Part shown: positions 36,280-51,499 of the stretch, piece by piece
How the letters are laid out: each line of letters begins with the position of its first letter
Position numbering within the stretch: position 1 is the first letter of the stretch
Assembly: GCA_001414345.1 (NCBI GenBank)
Contig: LLCB01000033.1
Span: 62,001 to 126,000 of the forward strand
DNA from: Hymenoscyphus infarciens
Lineage: Eukaryota; Ascomycota; Leotiomycetes; Helotiales; Helotiaceae
Reading direction: 5' to 3'
DNA: 64,000 nucleotides
Position numbers and translations under genes: made by a program
The notes under the pieces: generated by a model
The model's input: the letters and a program-made list of their open reading frames with translations, nothing else
Database searches by the model: none
Told to the model about the DNA's origin: nothing

Positions 36280-36463
36280 TGTTGCGGGAAGGACACGTGA
36301 CCACACTAGTGGCGGACCTGTAGGTGTAGATAGTTACGAGTGCTTCGCACTCTCCCCTTCTCTCTTTAGACGTTTATTACTACACTACATAAGAGATTAC
36401 TTTTATGTATTTCATCGGGCCTAGCTATAAGCTCCTAATCTATAATCTATCTCTTATACTACA
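36280..36463 (+). repeat. 5' LTR of the outer element
   Basis: 184 nt, TGTTGCGGG...ACTACA. The outer ~110 nt keep normal CG-containing sequence (GCTTCGCACTC), while the inner ~70 nt are RIP-shifted. Almost all differences from the 3' LTR are C/T or G/A. A TAGTAG just inside may be the RIP-altered primer-binding site. Confidence 0.95.
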
Positions 36464-39400
36464 TAGTAGTAATACTCTAAATTCGAACTATATATAATTC
36501 CTTTATAATTATTAAGCCTCTACCTTCTACTAACTATATTATAACCTATAACCCTTACCTCTCCCTCTCTTGTCCACTTCCTAATCTTATAATTCGAACA
36601 CTTAATCGGAATCTAGCTATTAGTATATACGCTGTCTAGTAATAAGTATAACTGTCTCCTAGATCTCTAGTAGATTAGTAAGAAAGACAAAGGATACCTC
36701 TCTTATACCTATTCCGCTCTATATATATATATTACTTATAATTTATATAGGAAAGCCTTAGAAAGAAGAAGTACTAGTAAAACCTAAACCTAAAAAAATT
36801 CTCGACAAACATAGTAGCTACTACGACGAATAAAACAGATACTAAAAGAATAGTAGATATATAAAAGAGCTTACTCTAAGAGTTCTAGTAGAATCGGCTC
36901 TATCTTTAATACTATTAGAATAATCTATTATATTTAAAAACCTCTTTTCTAAGCTTCTTGAAGCTTTGCTAAGTACTCTAGCTTTATAAGCCTTATAGAC
37001 CTTATTAGCTCCTTATATATACTATTTATAAGATATATCTATTATACTAGTTGACTCTTATATTCTAAGAGTCTCTAGTCTCGTTTCTATAAGCTCTAAT
37101 AGACTTAACGAGATTAAAGCGCTTATATATTAGAGACTAGTACCTAGAAGAGATAAGGAAGAAGTAAATCTTAACAACGACCTAGATATTATAATTACTA
37201 ATTAAGAAGAGAGAGCTCTTAGTATCCTCGAAGACTTAATTATTATTAGTAGAGATAATATTTTAAACTTTACTATAATTAGAGAAGAGTCTATAGTACT
37301 ATTCTCTTCTAGCTTTACCTTAAGTTATCTTAGCTTAATCCCTAGCTCTAACGCTTACTCTAAGGCCTTTAAACTAGTAGATATTACCGCTACGTTTAAT
37401 CCTATACCTTAAATAGCTTTTACTTTATATTAATTAAAGCCTCTTCTATTAGATCAAGAGTTTATCAATTTAGACTTCTTTAATAAGATTAATAAGCTCC
37501 TAACTCTACTCTTAAGTAGTAGATCTATTATAATAGTAGAACCTAAGGTACTATATACTAGGTAGCTTTAGTAGAGAGATACTATAATTATCGATTTTAT
37601 AGTAAATAAGATAGCTAAGGATATTACTAGGTACGTGAACCTCTAACCGCTTATTATAGACGAGGACTTAGAGGACGTAGAGTTAGTATTCGACTTATTA
37701 AGAGACGACCTCTTAAACGATCTTAAGGCTAGTATAGTATAACTATTTAAATTACTAGATAGCTTAGCTATAGAAGATAAATTTATAACGCTTCTTATCT
37801 ATTTCTAACCTAGACTAAAATAGGCGAACCCTTATCTTAGTAAATCTTTATCTAGAACTCTTTATTAATCTTCTTATTAATCTTCTTATAGATTCTCTTA
37901 TAAATATAAGTAATAGAACTCTAATAACTAACAACGATATTAACTATATCTTAAGGTAAGAGACATCGAATATAATAGTAAGACACTAGTTATATTATAG
38001 TTTAGCTAGGTTAAGGGATTTATATAGATCTATAGTAAGAAGATAATATTAAGCCTTATACTCTAGGCTCTAATAGACAATGTCTAGGTCTAGTATAATA
38101 GACTTATATTAAATACTAAGACTTAAATACTTTTAGACTACGACGAGCTTAGAAGCTAGATAAGCGAATAGTTTTAAAAGAATATATTAATACTACTTGT
38201 CTAAGCTAATAAAGAAGAATTTTAGTTTAAATTTAAGAATTAATACTCTTTTTAGATATATATAGTAAAAAAGCAATCGCTCTATATTAAAGCTAGGTTT
38301 ACTAATAAAGACTACTTAGTATATAGAATTTATACTAGACTTAACTCTATACTAGGTTCTATAATTATATTAAAGCTATTTAGTAATATACTAGAATTTC
38401 TTAAAAAGAAGATATATACTATAAAGTCTATAGTATAAGTATTTTAGACTATCTAAAATAAGAAATTCAAGATACTTAGTAAGAAGAATAAATTACTAAA
38501 GAAAAATTTTAAGAAGTCTAAATCGTATAGTAAAGGTTAATTAAGTAAGAGCGACTAAGAGAATTAGATAGAATAGAAGTAAGATAATAAAAGAGTTAAT
38601 AATAACTTTAAGAAGCATAATAATAATAACTTTAAGAGACGTAATAATAGATATAGTTAAAACCCTCGAGGTAATTATTAGAATAATAGAGATAAGTAAC
38701 TCTTTAATCTCTTTATTCTATAATAATTTAAGTAGCCTAGATTTAGCCTACTAGCCTAGTCTTAGTAATTTAGTAGACAGCTTTTTAATTTTCTATATAC
38801 TTAAAACTACTAGATACCTCTACTAATATAGCTTATATAGTCTACGTAACTAAGATTTATACTAAGAGTAGCTACTTAATTTATATAAGAATAGTAGTAA
38901 TAGTAATAGCTACTTTAACTCTCTTTAGAGACTAGTTAAAAGCAGTTATAGTAATCTATAAGCACTACTATAGTTCTAGCGTACTTTAAAGAAGTTAAAC
39001 CTTTAGACCTAGTAGCTATAAACAAGTATATATACTAGATAATTATCAGCGCTTTAGATAGATTTAAGACTAATCTATATATTAGTTTAGACAATTTAGA
39101 TTTAGAAAACAAATATAGTAGTTACTCTAGAGTAGTAAGCTACTTATAAGAATTCCTATTATAACCTTATTACTTAATATTAATATTATAGTATAATAGG
39201 AAAATTATATATCTTTACTATTACCTAATCTAGACCTATTACTAGTCCTAGTACTAGAAAGCCTAAAAAAATTTAAAAATAATAAACCGTCTAAAATAAG
39301 CTATCTAGCCGAAATATCACCTATTCTATTTACGTCTAGTATTTTACTAATATTAGCCGCTCTACTCGATTCTCTTATACCGTAGGAAGCAGATATAATA

Positions 39401-39699
39401 TATATACTCTCTTCTACTACTCTGCTTTCTCTATCTTCTATAAATCTATTAGCAAAGAGCTTAGTAACTCTATTACTCTTAGATACGTTAATCAAAGAGA
39501 TAATTAGAATAGACGCCTTGTTAGATAGTATAGAGTTCTTTAGTAAGCTATTATATACTAATTAACTATATAAAAGAGCTAAAAAAATCATAGTCTCTAA
39601 CGTGAAATAGAAGAGCGATAGTAAGTACTTTATAAATAGTACTTAGTATTACTACTACGTAAGTACGAAGTATATTCTTACTACTTTATTAGACTAGGA

Positions 39700-42600
39700 T
39701 ATTAAATTTTACGTAAATACTAGTTTAGATATAAATCTTATAACTAAATATATAGTAGATTATTTCTTTCTATATATTAAGATAGAAGAAGGACTAAACG
39801 TAGTTAGCTTTTTAGATATTAGAAAAGGTGCTTAAAAGCTTTAAAATTTTATAAAGATCCTTTTTATTATTTATAATACTTCTAAGTAAGAGTTCCTCTT
39901 TAAAGTAGAATTCTATATTATTAATAAGCTAGGCTATAATATACTAACAGGTACTTTATTTCTAAAGCTAAATTACTTAAACTTCTATTAGACGAAAGAA
40001 CGTAGTATTAATTATCTAGATTACTATAGTTATAAAGTCCGTATCTTCTATCTATTAGATTAAGAAGAGAAAGAGCTTAAACATATAACAATCTATATAA
40101 TAGAAGACATAATCGTTAATCCTATATAAGACTAGAATATTAGCGTTTATTATAGTAAGAAGTTACTAGTATTAGTATAAGAGTATATAGTTAAGCTATA
40201 TTAGAAAAGTAGCCTAGTATTAAACTAATTTAGAAGCCTTATATATATAATTACTAATAAAGATTAAAAACCTCTTATATTCGTAAACCTTAGTATTACT
40301 TCTATAAGAATTATAAAAGAACAGTTGCTAGGATTCCTTAAGCTATTAGACGAGCTACTATCGGCTAATTACTCTATATACCTTAACCTTATTAACGTAT
40401 TTAAAAGACTGCTCTTAGTACTAGAATAGCCTAAAAGTAAATATTCTAATAGTTAGTTTTATCTTATATAACTAATCGACGATTTAATTAACATTTTCTA
40501 GGCTAATATTAGACTAGAGTAGAGCGAGGAATACTAAGCTAAGATTAGAGACGTTATCTAAAGCGAAGCTAAGCTATTCTATAATAAGTTAAGTTACTTT
40601 AATAATAGAATTAAAATACTTATCTCTTTTAAGAAAGAGGTAGATATTAAGAACCTAAAGTAAGCTCTTTATAGTCTATTAAAAAGAGATAAGGAAGCGA
40701 TAGATAGTATTATTAACTTATTAATCAAGGTAGGCGTTATTAAAAAGGTACTTCTAAGAGAACCTTTACTAGCCTCTATACTAGTATTTATAGTATAGCG
40801 TAATAGAAAACCTTATATAGTAGTAGATTTAAGAAGAATTAATACTAAACTATATATAGACGCTTAGCTCTTATCTAAGTAGAACAATATACTATAAGTA
40901 ATATATAGCACGACTATGTTTTCTATACTTAATATAATAAAAAGCTTTTTTTAGTAATTAACTTATCTCAAGAATAGATAGAAGTAGACCTTTATAACGC
41001 TCTATAGAGGCTAAGAAAGACTAACTATTAGTACTATAGAGCTAGCTATATTACCTGCCTTCTTTTAGTATTATATAGAAGACATGTTTAAAGATATACT
41101 CTAGTAATTTATATATATATTTATTAATAATACTATTATCTTTTTAAGGACTTTAGAAGAATATCTAGTCTATTTAAAGTAAGTACTCTACTATCTTATA
41201 AAGTTAGAGGTTACTCTTTTACTATTAAAATACTACTTTGCTTAATTAGGATTATAAGTATTAGGCTATTAGATATTATAATATAGTCTATATATAATAG
41301 AAGATAAAGTTAAAGTAATAAGAGTAATAAAGTTTCTCTATATCTTATCTAACTTAGAAAAGAGCCTTAGGCTATTTAGATACTACTATAAATTTATTAC
41401 TTATTACTTAGCTATTACGATACTATTAATTAAGCTAAAAACCTTAGAGTTTAAAGGCTTCTTAATTTCTAGTAAAGATTGTAATACTTATTTAAGATAT
41501 ATAATAAAGTCCTTTATAATAGACTTAGAGTTAGCTAAATTACTTAATAATAGTAAATCTATATAGAAAAAGCTTAAAAATAAGCTATACTCTATATCTA
41601 TACTAGTATTTCTAGACTTTATAAAGCTCTTTAAGCTATATATAAATAGAAGTAAAGAGATAGGTTATAGAGTAGTATTATATTAGATAGATAATAAAGG
41701 AGTTAAGTATTCTATCTTATACCTTTCTAAATTATTATTACTAATAGAGGAAAGATACTAGCTAATAAAGCTAGAGACTAGCGTACTTATTTAAGCTTTA
41801 AAAAAGTTATTATAATACCTAGATAGTAATGATTTTATAGTAGTTACTAATTACTAAGCTATTATCGATGCTTTTAAGAACGACAGCTCTATTAAGAGTA
41901 AAAGGTTAATCTAGCTATAAAACTAGCGATTATTTTTATCTCGTTATAAACAGTATATAAATATTATTTACTATATAGATAAGACCTATATTAATATAGA
42001 CGCTCTATTAAGATTATCTTATAATAAGCTAAAACTATTATCTTAAAAAGAAGCTATAATTAAATCTAATATATATTTTATATAAGCCTTTCTATCTAAA
42101 GTCATAACCTTATCTATATCTAAAGAGTTACTATTAGAAGTTGTAAAGTAGCTACTTTTAGACTAATCTCTAAAGCTTATATTTGCCTAGATATTAAAAT
42201 AATATATAGATAATAAGTATACTAAAGCGCTAGTAACTACTCTTGAAAGCTTTCGTTTTAAGCTTACTAGGAAGCTACTATTCTTTAATAAGCTTCTTTA
42301 TATACTAAAAGTATATCTAAGAAAGTTCTTATCTCTTACCTATAATAATAAGAGCTACTTTAGAATTAAAAGAATCTATTAATATATAAAAAGTTACGTC
42401 TTCTATCCTAGATTATATTAGGAGATTATAGAATATATAAAGAGCTATCTAATATATTAATAAGTAAAGCCTTCTAATACTCTATCTTAGAGGTCTCTTT
42501 AGCTAATCGAATATCTTATAATACCTTTGAAAGTACTATTATTAGATTTTATAGATAGCCTTTTAATCTCTATTTAGAGTAATAATAAGATACTTACTAT

Positions 42601-43600
42601 TACTTATAAGTGTTTAAAAGTAGTAAAGCTCTTAATAGATAAAGATACTAATACTACTAAGAATTAGGCTATCTAATACTTTAGATATATTTATATAGAT
42701 TAGAGTCTATTTAATAGTATAATATCTAATTATAACTCTAAGTTTTAATTAGCGTTCTAGTATAAGCTTTTTAAGCTTATAAAAGTTAACCTAAGCTTTA
42801 TTACTATATACTATTTAGTAGGTAATAGTTAGATAGAGCGTACTAATTAAACCGTAGTCTATACCTTATAATATACTATTAGTAGAGTATATAACTAGTC
42901 GACCTAGAAGGACCTTATATCTTTTATTTAGCTATTACTTAACTCTTTTATTAATACCTTTACTAGAGTAACGCTCTTCTTCTTACTATATAGCTGAGAC
43001 GTAAAGATAGAGCTTAGTACTAATACTAGAGAGAATATTCTAGACTTCTTAACTTATTATAAATCCTTATAAAACTAAGTAAAATAGTTAGTTAAGATAG
43101 CCTAAGCTTATATAAAGATATACTATAATAATAAACATACTTCTCTAAAATTTAGTAGTATAGTATACTTATAAATAGTAAAAAAACAAGATAAGAGTTA
43201 CTATTTTTAAAATTATATAAAGCTATTCTTTTAGAGATTAAGACCTTTTAAGATTATATAGCTAGTAGATAACCTCGTCTTTAAAATTAAGCTACTAAAT
43301 TAGCTTAAGATTTACTCTATTATATCTGTCGAATACCTAGAACTAGTAAACGATGATCTATATACTTGTTCTTAATCTAAGCTAAGACTAATTACTATTA
43401 ATAAGAAGGAAAGGTTTATTATTAAAGATATTCTAGAATAAGAAATACGTAAATCTCTAAAAGAGTAATACTAATTATACTATAAGATTAAGTAGCTAAG
43501 CTATAAGAAAACTACTTAGAAGCTAGTATTAATAATATAGAATTAAGCTAAATTAGTTATATTAGTCTATAAAAAGAAAAGAAAGAAGAATATATACTCT
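39700..43600 (+). pseudogene. RIP-inactivated Ty3/Gypsy pol of the outer element
   Basis: With TAA/TAG read as former Gln/Trp, one frame shows reverse transcriptase motifs in order: KPYIVVDLRRINTKLY (~40810-40860), MFSILNIIKSFFQQ (~40920), and YIFINNTIIFLRTLEE at ~41106-41160, where NN replaces the catalytic DD as expected after G-to-A change. RNase H follows. The integrase has a YISRLRQEIIEYIKS start (~42400) and a core around 42530-42980, with a GPF-like FFQRLRPFKI near 43240. The gene is dead: every catalytic region contains stops. Confidence 0.8.
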
Positions 43601-43615
43601 AAGTTTAAAGCCTTC

Positions 43616-43725
43616 TTATAATAGAGTAAAGCCTCCTTATAATAGAGTAAAGCCTTCTTATATTAAGATAAAAGCCTCTTTATAATAGAGTAAAGCCTTC
43701 TTATAATAGAGTAACGTCTAAAAAG
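43616..43725 (+). repeat. 21-bp repeats at the 3' end of the outer pol
   Basis: Four to five units of AAAGCCTTCTTATAATAGAGT type, 21-22 nt each. They would encode a heptapeptide repeat such as KAFLQQS if stops are read as Gln. Confidence 0.8.
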
Positions 43726-44159
43726 ACGTTAAACTACGTTTTAATACTAGTTATACCTCTTAAAAAGAGTAAACTAGTAAGATCTATAAGTATCTATATC
43801 TATAATACTTATAACTATTCCTAGTAAAAGGCTTATAAGCCTTCTCTAAAGAAGTAGGTGCTTCTCTATTTTTTATTCTATTCTTATAAGTTATAATTAC
43901 TTAAATTTTATATATTATATTAATTTTAAGTATTTATTAGAAATTCACCTTTACTATTTAGTAGTAACGTTAAATTTATATAATACTAATTAGTTAACGT
44001 CTAATTTTTAGTCTTAATATTATTATACCTTACTAAGGAATTTATTCTCTTATTAACTTTATACTATAATAAATTTAACTTAATAATATAAATATATATA
44101 ACTCTTTTATATTATATTCCTTTTAATCTATTAATCTAGAAATCTTAATTACTTTAATT

Positions 44160-47100
44160 ATAAACCTCTTAGATTAACCTTCTATTATTAATATAGTAGG
44201 CGATCGCTTTACTAAGTAGGTCTTTATAGATAACCTAAACTAGGTCTACTATAAGATCGACTTTATAGCTTACTCTACTATAATAGATAACTACTAACTC
44301 TTTAAGAATATACTCTCTAATATACTTAGTTCTAATAACAACCTTAAAAGTAAAGTTAAGACCTCTATAGTTAATAATAATAACCTTCCTACTCTTAGTA
44401 ATATAATACTATTCCTAGAACAACGAATTATAATAGACACTACTACTAGTACCTTAATTAATAGTAAAGCCTACGCTTATAATACTATCTACAACGCGGT
44501 TACTATAATAACTTAGCGCGACGAGTTAGATACTATTATCTCTCTATTTATTTATAAACTTAATAATAGCGAATATAAATTCACTCTAGCTATTAACGAG
44601 TCTACTACTATAATCTAGTTTAATAAAGAAGCTATTATTAAGGCTAGCTATATATTAAAGGCACTCTTTATTACTATTAAGAATAGAGACTCTACTAATA
44701 ATAATACGAAGGAGCCTACTACTACTACTAGCGATTAAGACTCTACTAGCGATAATATAAAGGAACCTACTATTACTACTAGCGGTTAAGGCTCTATTAA
44801 CAATAATACGAAAGAGCCTACTACTACTACTAGCGATTAGAACTCTACTAATAATAATATAAAGGAACCTACTACTACTACTAGTAGTTAGGACTCTACT
44901 AGTAATAGACCTACTATTATTATTAACAGTTAGAACGCTAAAGCTACTAGTAGAGACTCTAAACCTAAGAACGAAATAGTTACTACTTATAATAAATAAA
45001 AGAGTAAGAAGTTAAGATTTATCTAACTAGAATATATCCTATTTAAGAAACGATAGAAGATTCTTAAAGTTATAAAGATAAGAGCTAAATTTAAGATAGT
45101 ATTTACTATAAATAGTAAGTTATACTATCTCCTTAACTAAGTTAAGTTATTTAGTAACAATAGTATCCTAGCCTCTTTAAAACGACTTTATTTCTAGTAC
45201 TTAGAACCTTATATCTACTTTAATATAGAGCTCACTCTTAATAATAAGTGAATATAAGACGATAAAGACGTCTCTTATAAAAAGAGATTTAATATCTTTA
45301 ACTATACTTACTTTAAGACTTATCTTAATTAGAGAGCCTATACTATTAAAGACTTTATATATTAGAACCTTAATAAATATAGCCTACTAGCCGCTTTCTC
45401 GAAGCTAGACTTTAAAAAGCTAGAAGATATAAAGATTATTACTATTAATATTAAGGCAGATATAATTAATATTACTAATACTAATATTCCTCTTATAGTT
45501 AATCTAAACTATAGTTAAATAATATAATAATTCGTTAATAAAGTTAAGACTACTTAGATAGAAAAGAATATTCTTAAATTTATATTTATTATTAATAACT
45601 ACTATAATAACCTTTCTCTTATTAGTACTAAAATCGAAGCTAATAAGAAAAAGAACTCTAATAACTTCTAGATTAAAAATACGCTTATTTCTAGCTAATT
45701 AAGTATAGATAATCTATTTTAGATTCTAGAACAGATACTATTAAGAGTTATAAATAAATATTTATATTATATTCTTATATTTTATAACTATAAGTATATA
45801 TATATACTTCTAGCTTATACTATTTATAATAAGTTCGAGATTATAGCTAAGGAAGCCGTAGATTAGTAATTAAATGAATTCACCGTAGCTATTTCTTATA
45901 TTCTCGCTTAGATAGAAAACTATTATAATACGATTATAATAGAGATAAGGCCTAGATTACTACTATCGATATATAGTGCTATATCTATAAGAATCTTAAA
46001 AAAGGCGATTATATTAAAGTCTAATTCCTTAATCTTAAAGCTATATTATATATTAAATATAAGAGACCTAACGTTAAGAATAAGTATTATTTTAGTAAAG
46101 ATATCTTAGATAATAAGGATAAATCTAATAATAATACTAGAAAATAGATTCTTAGTATAAATAGTAGTAAGATAATTATTAGAGGTAATAAAAAGAAAAA
46201 GGCTAAGATAAAAAATCTACTAGAATAGTAGATAGAAGAGTAATAAGCTACTATTATAGGAATTATTACTAATATACTATCTTTTCTAGATATAATCTTA
46301 ATTACTTTATATACTAGAAAGGATCTACTATAATAAGGCTCTAATAGTAAATAAGTTACTACTTATCTTAATATTCTAATATTAAATATTACTAATATAC
46401 TTCCTATCTATTTTATAAACACCTTTAATAAGATAGAACCTATATATAAGATTAAGGTTACTCTTAAGATTTTAATATAATTCTAAAATAATATTATTTA
46501 AAGTCTTAATAATAGAAGAGTATTAGTAAAGAAGAATAAGCTATTCTACGCCTTTATATACTATATAAAGCTATTTATAAACTTCGACTCTCTAATTTCT
46601 TAGGAAACTATAAACTTTTTTATAAAGTATTATAATAGGCCTTTCTTAGATAAATTTATTTAGAAGGTAATTGTGAAGTTTAATTCTAACTATTAAGTTA
46701 AGTATAAGAAGTTATAAAAGCTATATATACTATTTATTAGTATCTAAGGCTATATAATATCTTATAAGATAGATTAGATAGAAACTCTTTTTATATTAGA
46801 TTACTATAATCCTAATAGTATAAAGAACCGAGTTCTTCTTATATATCTTATAAATAAGAGAGTAGATAATCTTACTAAAAAAATAGATAAGATCTTCTTA
46901 TTACTTAGTATTAAAAAGATAGTTATTTACCTTAGTAGTTTATTAGTAGAAAAGAATAAGCTTCTTAATTACTATATATTAGAGAACTTTAAGTCTTATA
47001 TTAAAAACATATTAGCTCTATTATATAGTTTTGTTAAATATCTTATCTATAAAGCTATTTAGAAGATTAAGACGAATAAGAAGATAGAAGATTAGAGATA

Positions 47101-49219
47101 TCTAGTATATATATAGAAGTTTAGCCTTTAAAAGCATGTTTTTAATCTAATTAGTAGATTAGTTAAAGAGGTTATAGAATTCTAAGTCTTTAAAATATAT
47201 ACTTAAGAAGTTCTTTATAACTCTAATAACCTAGACTTAAGGCTTTTAGCTTATATAAATACTCTTAATAAGGCTATATAGAAAGTTATTATAGAAGCAG
47301 ATATTATTATAACTATACTAGTAATTACCTTATAATTAAAAGCCTAAGAATAAGTAGGTAAATTATTTAGATTTAGTATAGACGAGGCTAGTATAATGAA
47401 TCTAGCTATTATAATCGCCTTAGCTACTAGTCTTAAGTTTAAGATATATAGTATAAATAGTAATATTAAATAGATATATTATTATTTAGTCTTAAAGACG
47501 AATAAGAAAGCCTAGAATCCTAGTATAAAGTATCTTAATAATACTATTCTAGAGCGTTATAAGCGTAGCGAGTATTATCTTATATACCTAAACTATTAAA
47601 GCCGAATATGCGATAGTATTATCTAGAAATTTATTAATAGAGAATACTACTATAGTAAAATAATCGACGCTACTACCTACTATAGCTTACTTCTAGACGA
47701 TTATATAATAAAAGAGGTTAATAAGAAAATTTTTAATCTTAATACTTAATTTGTTATAGTATAAGTATAAGATAGTACTTCTAATATCGAAGCTAAAGAT
47801 ACTTCTATCTTTAATAAGAACTATATTAATATTAGTAATAAGTAGATATAATATATTAAATGAAAGCTTAAGTAGTATAAGATTAAGTACTTTAAGACCG
47901 CTTATATCTGCTATTATAAAGTAGAAGTTAAAGCTATAGTTATTAACCTTAAACGTCTAAATAACTTAGCCTATGTCTTATATATTACTAAAGTTACTTA
48001 GAGTATAACATTTAATACCTTAATACTTAGTATTCTAGCTAGTGTAAAAATCTCTAAATAGTACGGTAACGTAAAGCGTATATTAATATTAATTACCTAA
48101 TACGTTTACTTACTTATAGTACTCGTCTTAGACTATATTCTTAAACTAAAGTTATATAGCTATAACGTTTTCTAAGATAATATATAGATAATATAATACT
48201 CTAATATTAGTTATATCTACTAATTATAGTATTATATAAAAGATTATAGATATATTACTAATACTTAGGTAGTAAATACTAAGAACTACGGTAGATATAG
48301 TTAATATAGCTATCTTTAAGCTACTTATATAAATAATAAGGCTTTAAAATATAACCTTTATAATTATATTAGTTATAGAAAGAATATATATCTCTATACT
48401 AAGAATAAGGAAGATAATAATATTAATATATTTAGCTAAATATATAAGTACTATAGATTAGTATATTATATTATTATAGAGAAGCTAGACAGCTATAAGC
48501 GATATAACTATAAGTATACCTTTTAAGAATACTTATATATATAATATATAAAGTATAAGGAATTTAGCTATTATAAGTTAATATATATAAATGTAGTTAA
48601 ATATACTACTTATAGTTTAGAGGATTACGTTAGAGAGAGCTATAGAATAGCCTATAGTAAGGCTAGAAAGGTAATATAACATATACTCGACGTATAGCTT
48701 AGTAATTATAACTACGTTCCTCTTCTTAATAATAAGAAGGAGCTAGCTATAATAGTAGATAATAATCAAGATACCTTAGTAATAACGAGTAAGCCTCTAC
48801 TATAGTCTAAAATTCTACCTACCTCTATAGAGGTATATAAATACTTATAGACGTAAATAGATATAGTACTTATAAAGAGCGACGTAATTATTAGTAATTT
48901 AAGCTAAAGACTACTACTAATGAGATTCGTTAAGCTAAATTCTAAGTAATTCGTTATATACTTAGTCTCTACTATTCCTTAAAACATAGTAATTACGCTA
49001 CTAGTCTTAAGAAATAAGATTACTTTTAAGATTAATAATTAAACCTATATTATAGGCTAGAAATAGAAGCTACTCTTAGATAATAAAGAAAAGATAATTA
49101 AATCATAGATCTTAGAAATATTTAGTAAACTAAGTAACTATACTTTTTAGAGACTTTATAGTATTAATTAAGACTCTTAAATAAATCTAACTATTACTAC
49201 TTTAACCGTCATTTCCTAG
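44160..49219 (+). pseudogene. Unrecognised latent coding region of the outer element, downstream of pol
   Basis: Long stretches can be read on + with only TAA/TAG as interruptions: about 44160-45900 in one frame, then about 45900-49219 in another. In the segment 46540-47370, which I checked codon by codon, the stop density is about half that of a neighbouring frame I sampled. The inferred protein is hydrophilic, Asn/Lys/Ile-rich after RIP, and has a Thr/Ser-rich repeat near its start. I recognise no gag, protease, RT or integrase motif. It could be an extra ORF of the element, a captured gene, or another nested element without visible ends. RIP depletes TGA everywhere, so openness alone is weak proof of coding. 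Confidence 0.45.
44690..44935 (+). repeat. 60-bp tandem repeats encoding a Thr/Ser-rich 20-residue unit
   Basis: About four units of 60 nt. Each reads like NNTKEPTTTTSDQDST when the TAA/TAG codon is taken as Gln. The frame is kept through all units, which supports former protein coding. Confidence 0.8.
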
Positions 49220-49696
49220 TATAATAGCATACTATCCTAGATTATTATATAATAGCACTATTCTGAATTGTCGGCATTCGTGAAACTGCCGATACCTCTA
49301 AGTAGTGTCGATATCTCTAATACCTCTAGGGCCGAGATTACGAATGACCGATACTTATATAAGCGAAGTATTAAAGGTATTAATATCTAATATTTATATA
49401 TAAAAGGGATTAAGGTTTAGATATTATATATTTAGCTTTCTAAAAGATTAAAGGTTATATATTTAGCTTTTTAGCTCTTATTATTTAGTATTAGCTATAT
49501 TAGATAGGGCTTAGTTATTATTATTATTAGAACTTAGAAGCTTCTAACCTTCTTATATATAGACGTTTATATTCGGTATAGTAGAGAGATAGTTATTATT
49601 TTCTTCTATATTAGTACCTAGTATCTATATACGTTATTCTACTATATATACTCCTATATGCCTCTACTATAGTTATATATATTTCGTACTATTATA
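49220..49696 (+). repeat. 5' LTR of the inner element
   Basis: 477 nt, starting TATAATAG (from TGTAATAG after G-to-A) and ending TTATA. It aligns without net length change to 56799-57275. It contains the intact stretch CCTCTAGGGCCGAGATTACG, also present in the other LTR. Confidence 0.95.
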
Positions 49697-51499
49697 TAAA
49701 AACAATAACTCTTCTTCGCTAGTGACGGCCTTTATAATATCTCTTTCGAGCTTATTATTACTTTTTTTATTTCGATTTCGATTTAGCCTCTAATTAAACT
49801 ATAATAATATATTCTTAAATAGCTAGGATTCTAGAGATCTCCTAGATAGCTAGTAACACTAGAGTTTAGTATCTATATAGATAGCTAGTAAAAATCGTAT
49901 TTTATACGTTAAGAGATTAGAATATACTAAGTGTTCTTAAGAATCCTAATAACCCTCTCTATATAGAGATTATTATATATAATTTAAATAGTTAATAATA
50001 TAAACAGTTATCTAAAAAACTCCTAAATCACCTCTTTTACCCCCCTCTCTAATTTAATATTTAATATATTAGAATCTAAAGTAACCCTAGGTCTCTTCTA
50101 AGCTCCGCTTCTAAGCGTAGAGCCTCTCTTTAGATAATAAAGTCAAGCCTCTACTAAAACGTTCTTAACTTAGTACCATAGCCCTAAGAATACTAAGAAG
50201 CCTAAGAATAATAAAGGTAAAGGCCCTATACCTAGAAGCTAGAGAGATTAATAAGACTTCTCTAATATAGACAAGATATAGAGTATAATCTAAGCTATAG
50301 AGGCTAAGGATTAAGAAAAAGAATAGAAAATTTTAGAGTAAGATAATTAGATTATTTAATTATTAGACCTAGTATAGTAAATTAGCTAATAGCTACTAAA
50401 TAATAACTATAGTCTAAGTCCTCTTTAACCTATATAAATACCTCCTTCTATCTCTTTAAACTATTATTAGAGATAAGACTCTACCTCTAATATTCCTTCT
50501 TTATAATAACCTTTTCTATACCTATAACCTAAAAGCACTCTAAAAGCCTTTTAATCTATTAAAAATAAGATTATAAAGAAAATTAAACCTTTAGATAATA
50601 GTACTTCACCTACTTATAAGTAATAGAAGATATCTATACGTAATAGACTCTAAGTAAACGCTAACTATTACTATATACTTAAAACTTATAAAGCCTTTAT
50701 CTAAAGAACGACTATAAAACTTACTAAGAACTACTTAGAGCTCTAATATAAGTCTAATTTAAGTAATATAGCTTTTAAAAATTAATAAGATATAATTAAA
50801 CTTCTTAATTCCTACTTCTTAACTAGTTATAAGAAGAAGGATGCTTAGAATAAATTTTAAGCTCTATAAATAGATAGAAAGGGTTATATAAAAGAAACTT
50901 TTTTAGATTTTAAAGTATACTTCTTAAGTATAGTTATACTTAAGAGAATACTAGAGTTAGAAAGATTCTACTTAATATAAGATAAGATTACACTATAGCT
51001 TTAAAGTAGCTCTACTTTAGCTAAGAGAGATTAGAATTATAATTTTAATAAGATAGTAGTATATCTTTTAGCCTTAGATAAAGAAAAGTACTAAAACATA
51101 GAGTTATCTATAACTAGTACTATAGCTAAACTAATTAGTATAACCTTATTATTTAAAAAGATAAGTACTTTTTAATCCTTTCTTAGCTCTACTCTAAAAA
51201 CCTCTCTACTCTTATATAGACTTAATCCTATATCTTAAAAGATTTTATAAACTCCTAGACTATTTTCTACTAATAAAAAATTAAAGACTACGTTAATAAA
51301 CCAAGTCCTTACTAGTATAAATTATTACTATTATAATAAGCCTAAGTATTTTAAACCTAATTACTCTAATCTTCCTACTATTAATAAGATAGATAATTAA
51401 CTTAAAGAAGAATAACCTTCTAAAGAGTACTCTAACTCTAAGCTAAGCTAGAAGGAAAATAAAGAGGCTTAGGTAAAAATTCCTTCTTAGGCCTATATA

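Noticed and set aside
39301..39495. 64-codon minus-strand frame inside the RIP block
   Set aside because: Chance opening in TA-rich DNA; pol reads on the other strand.
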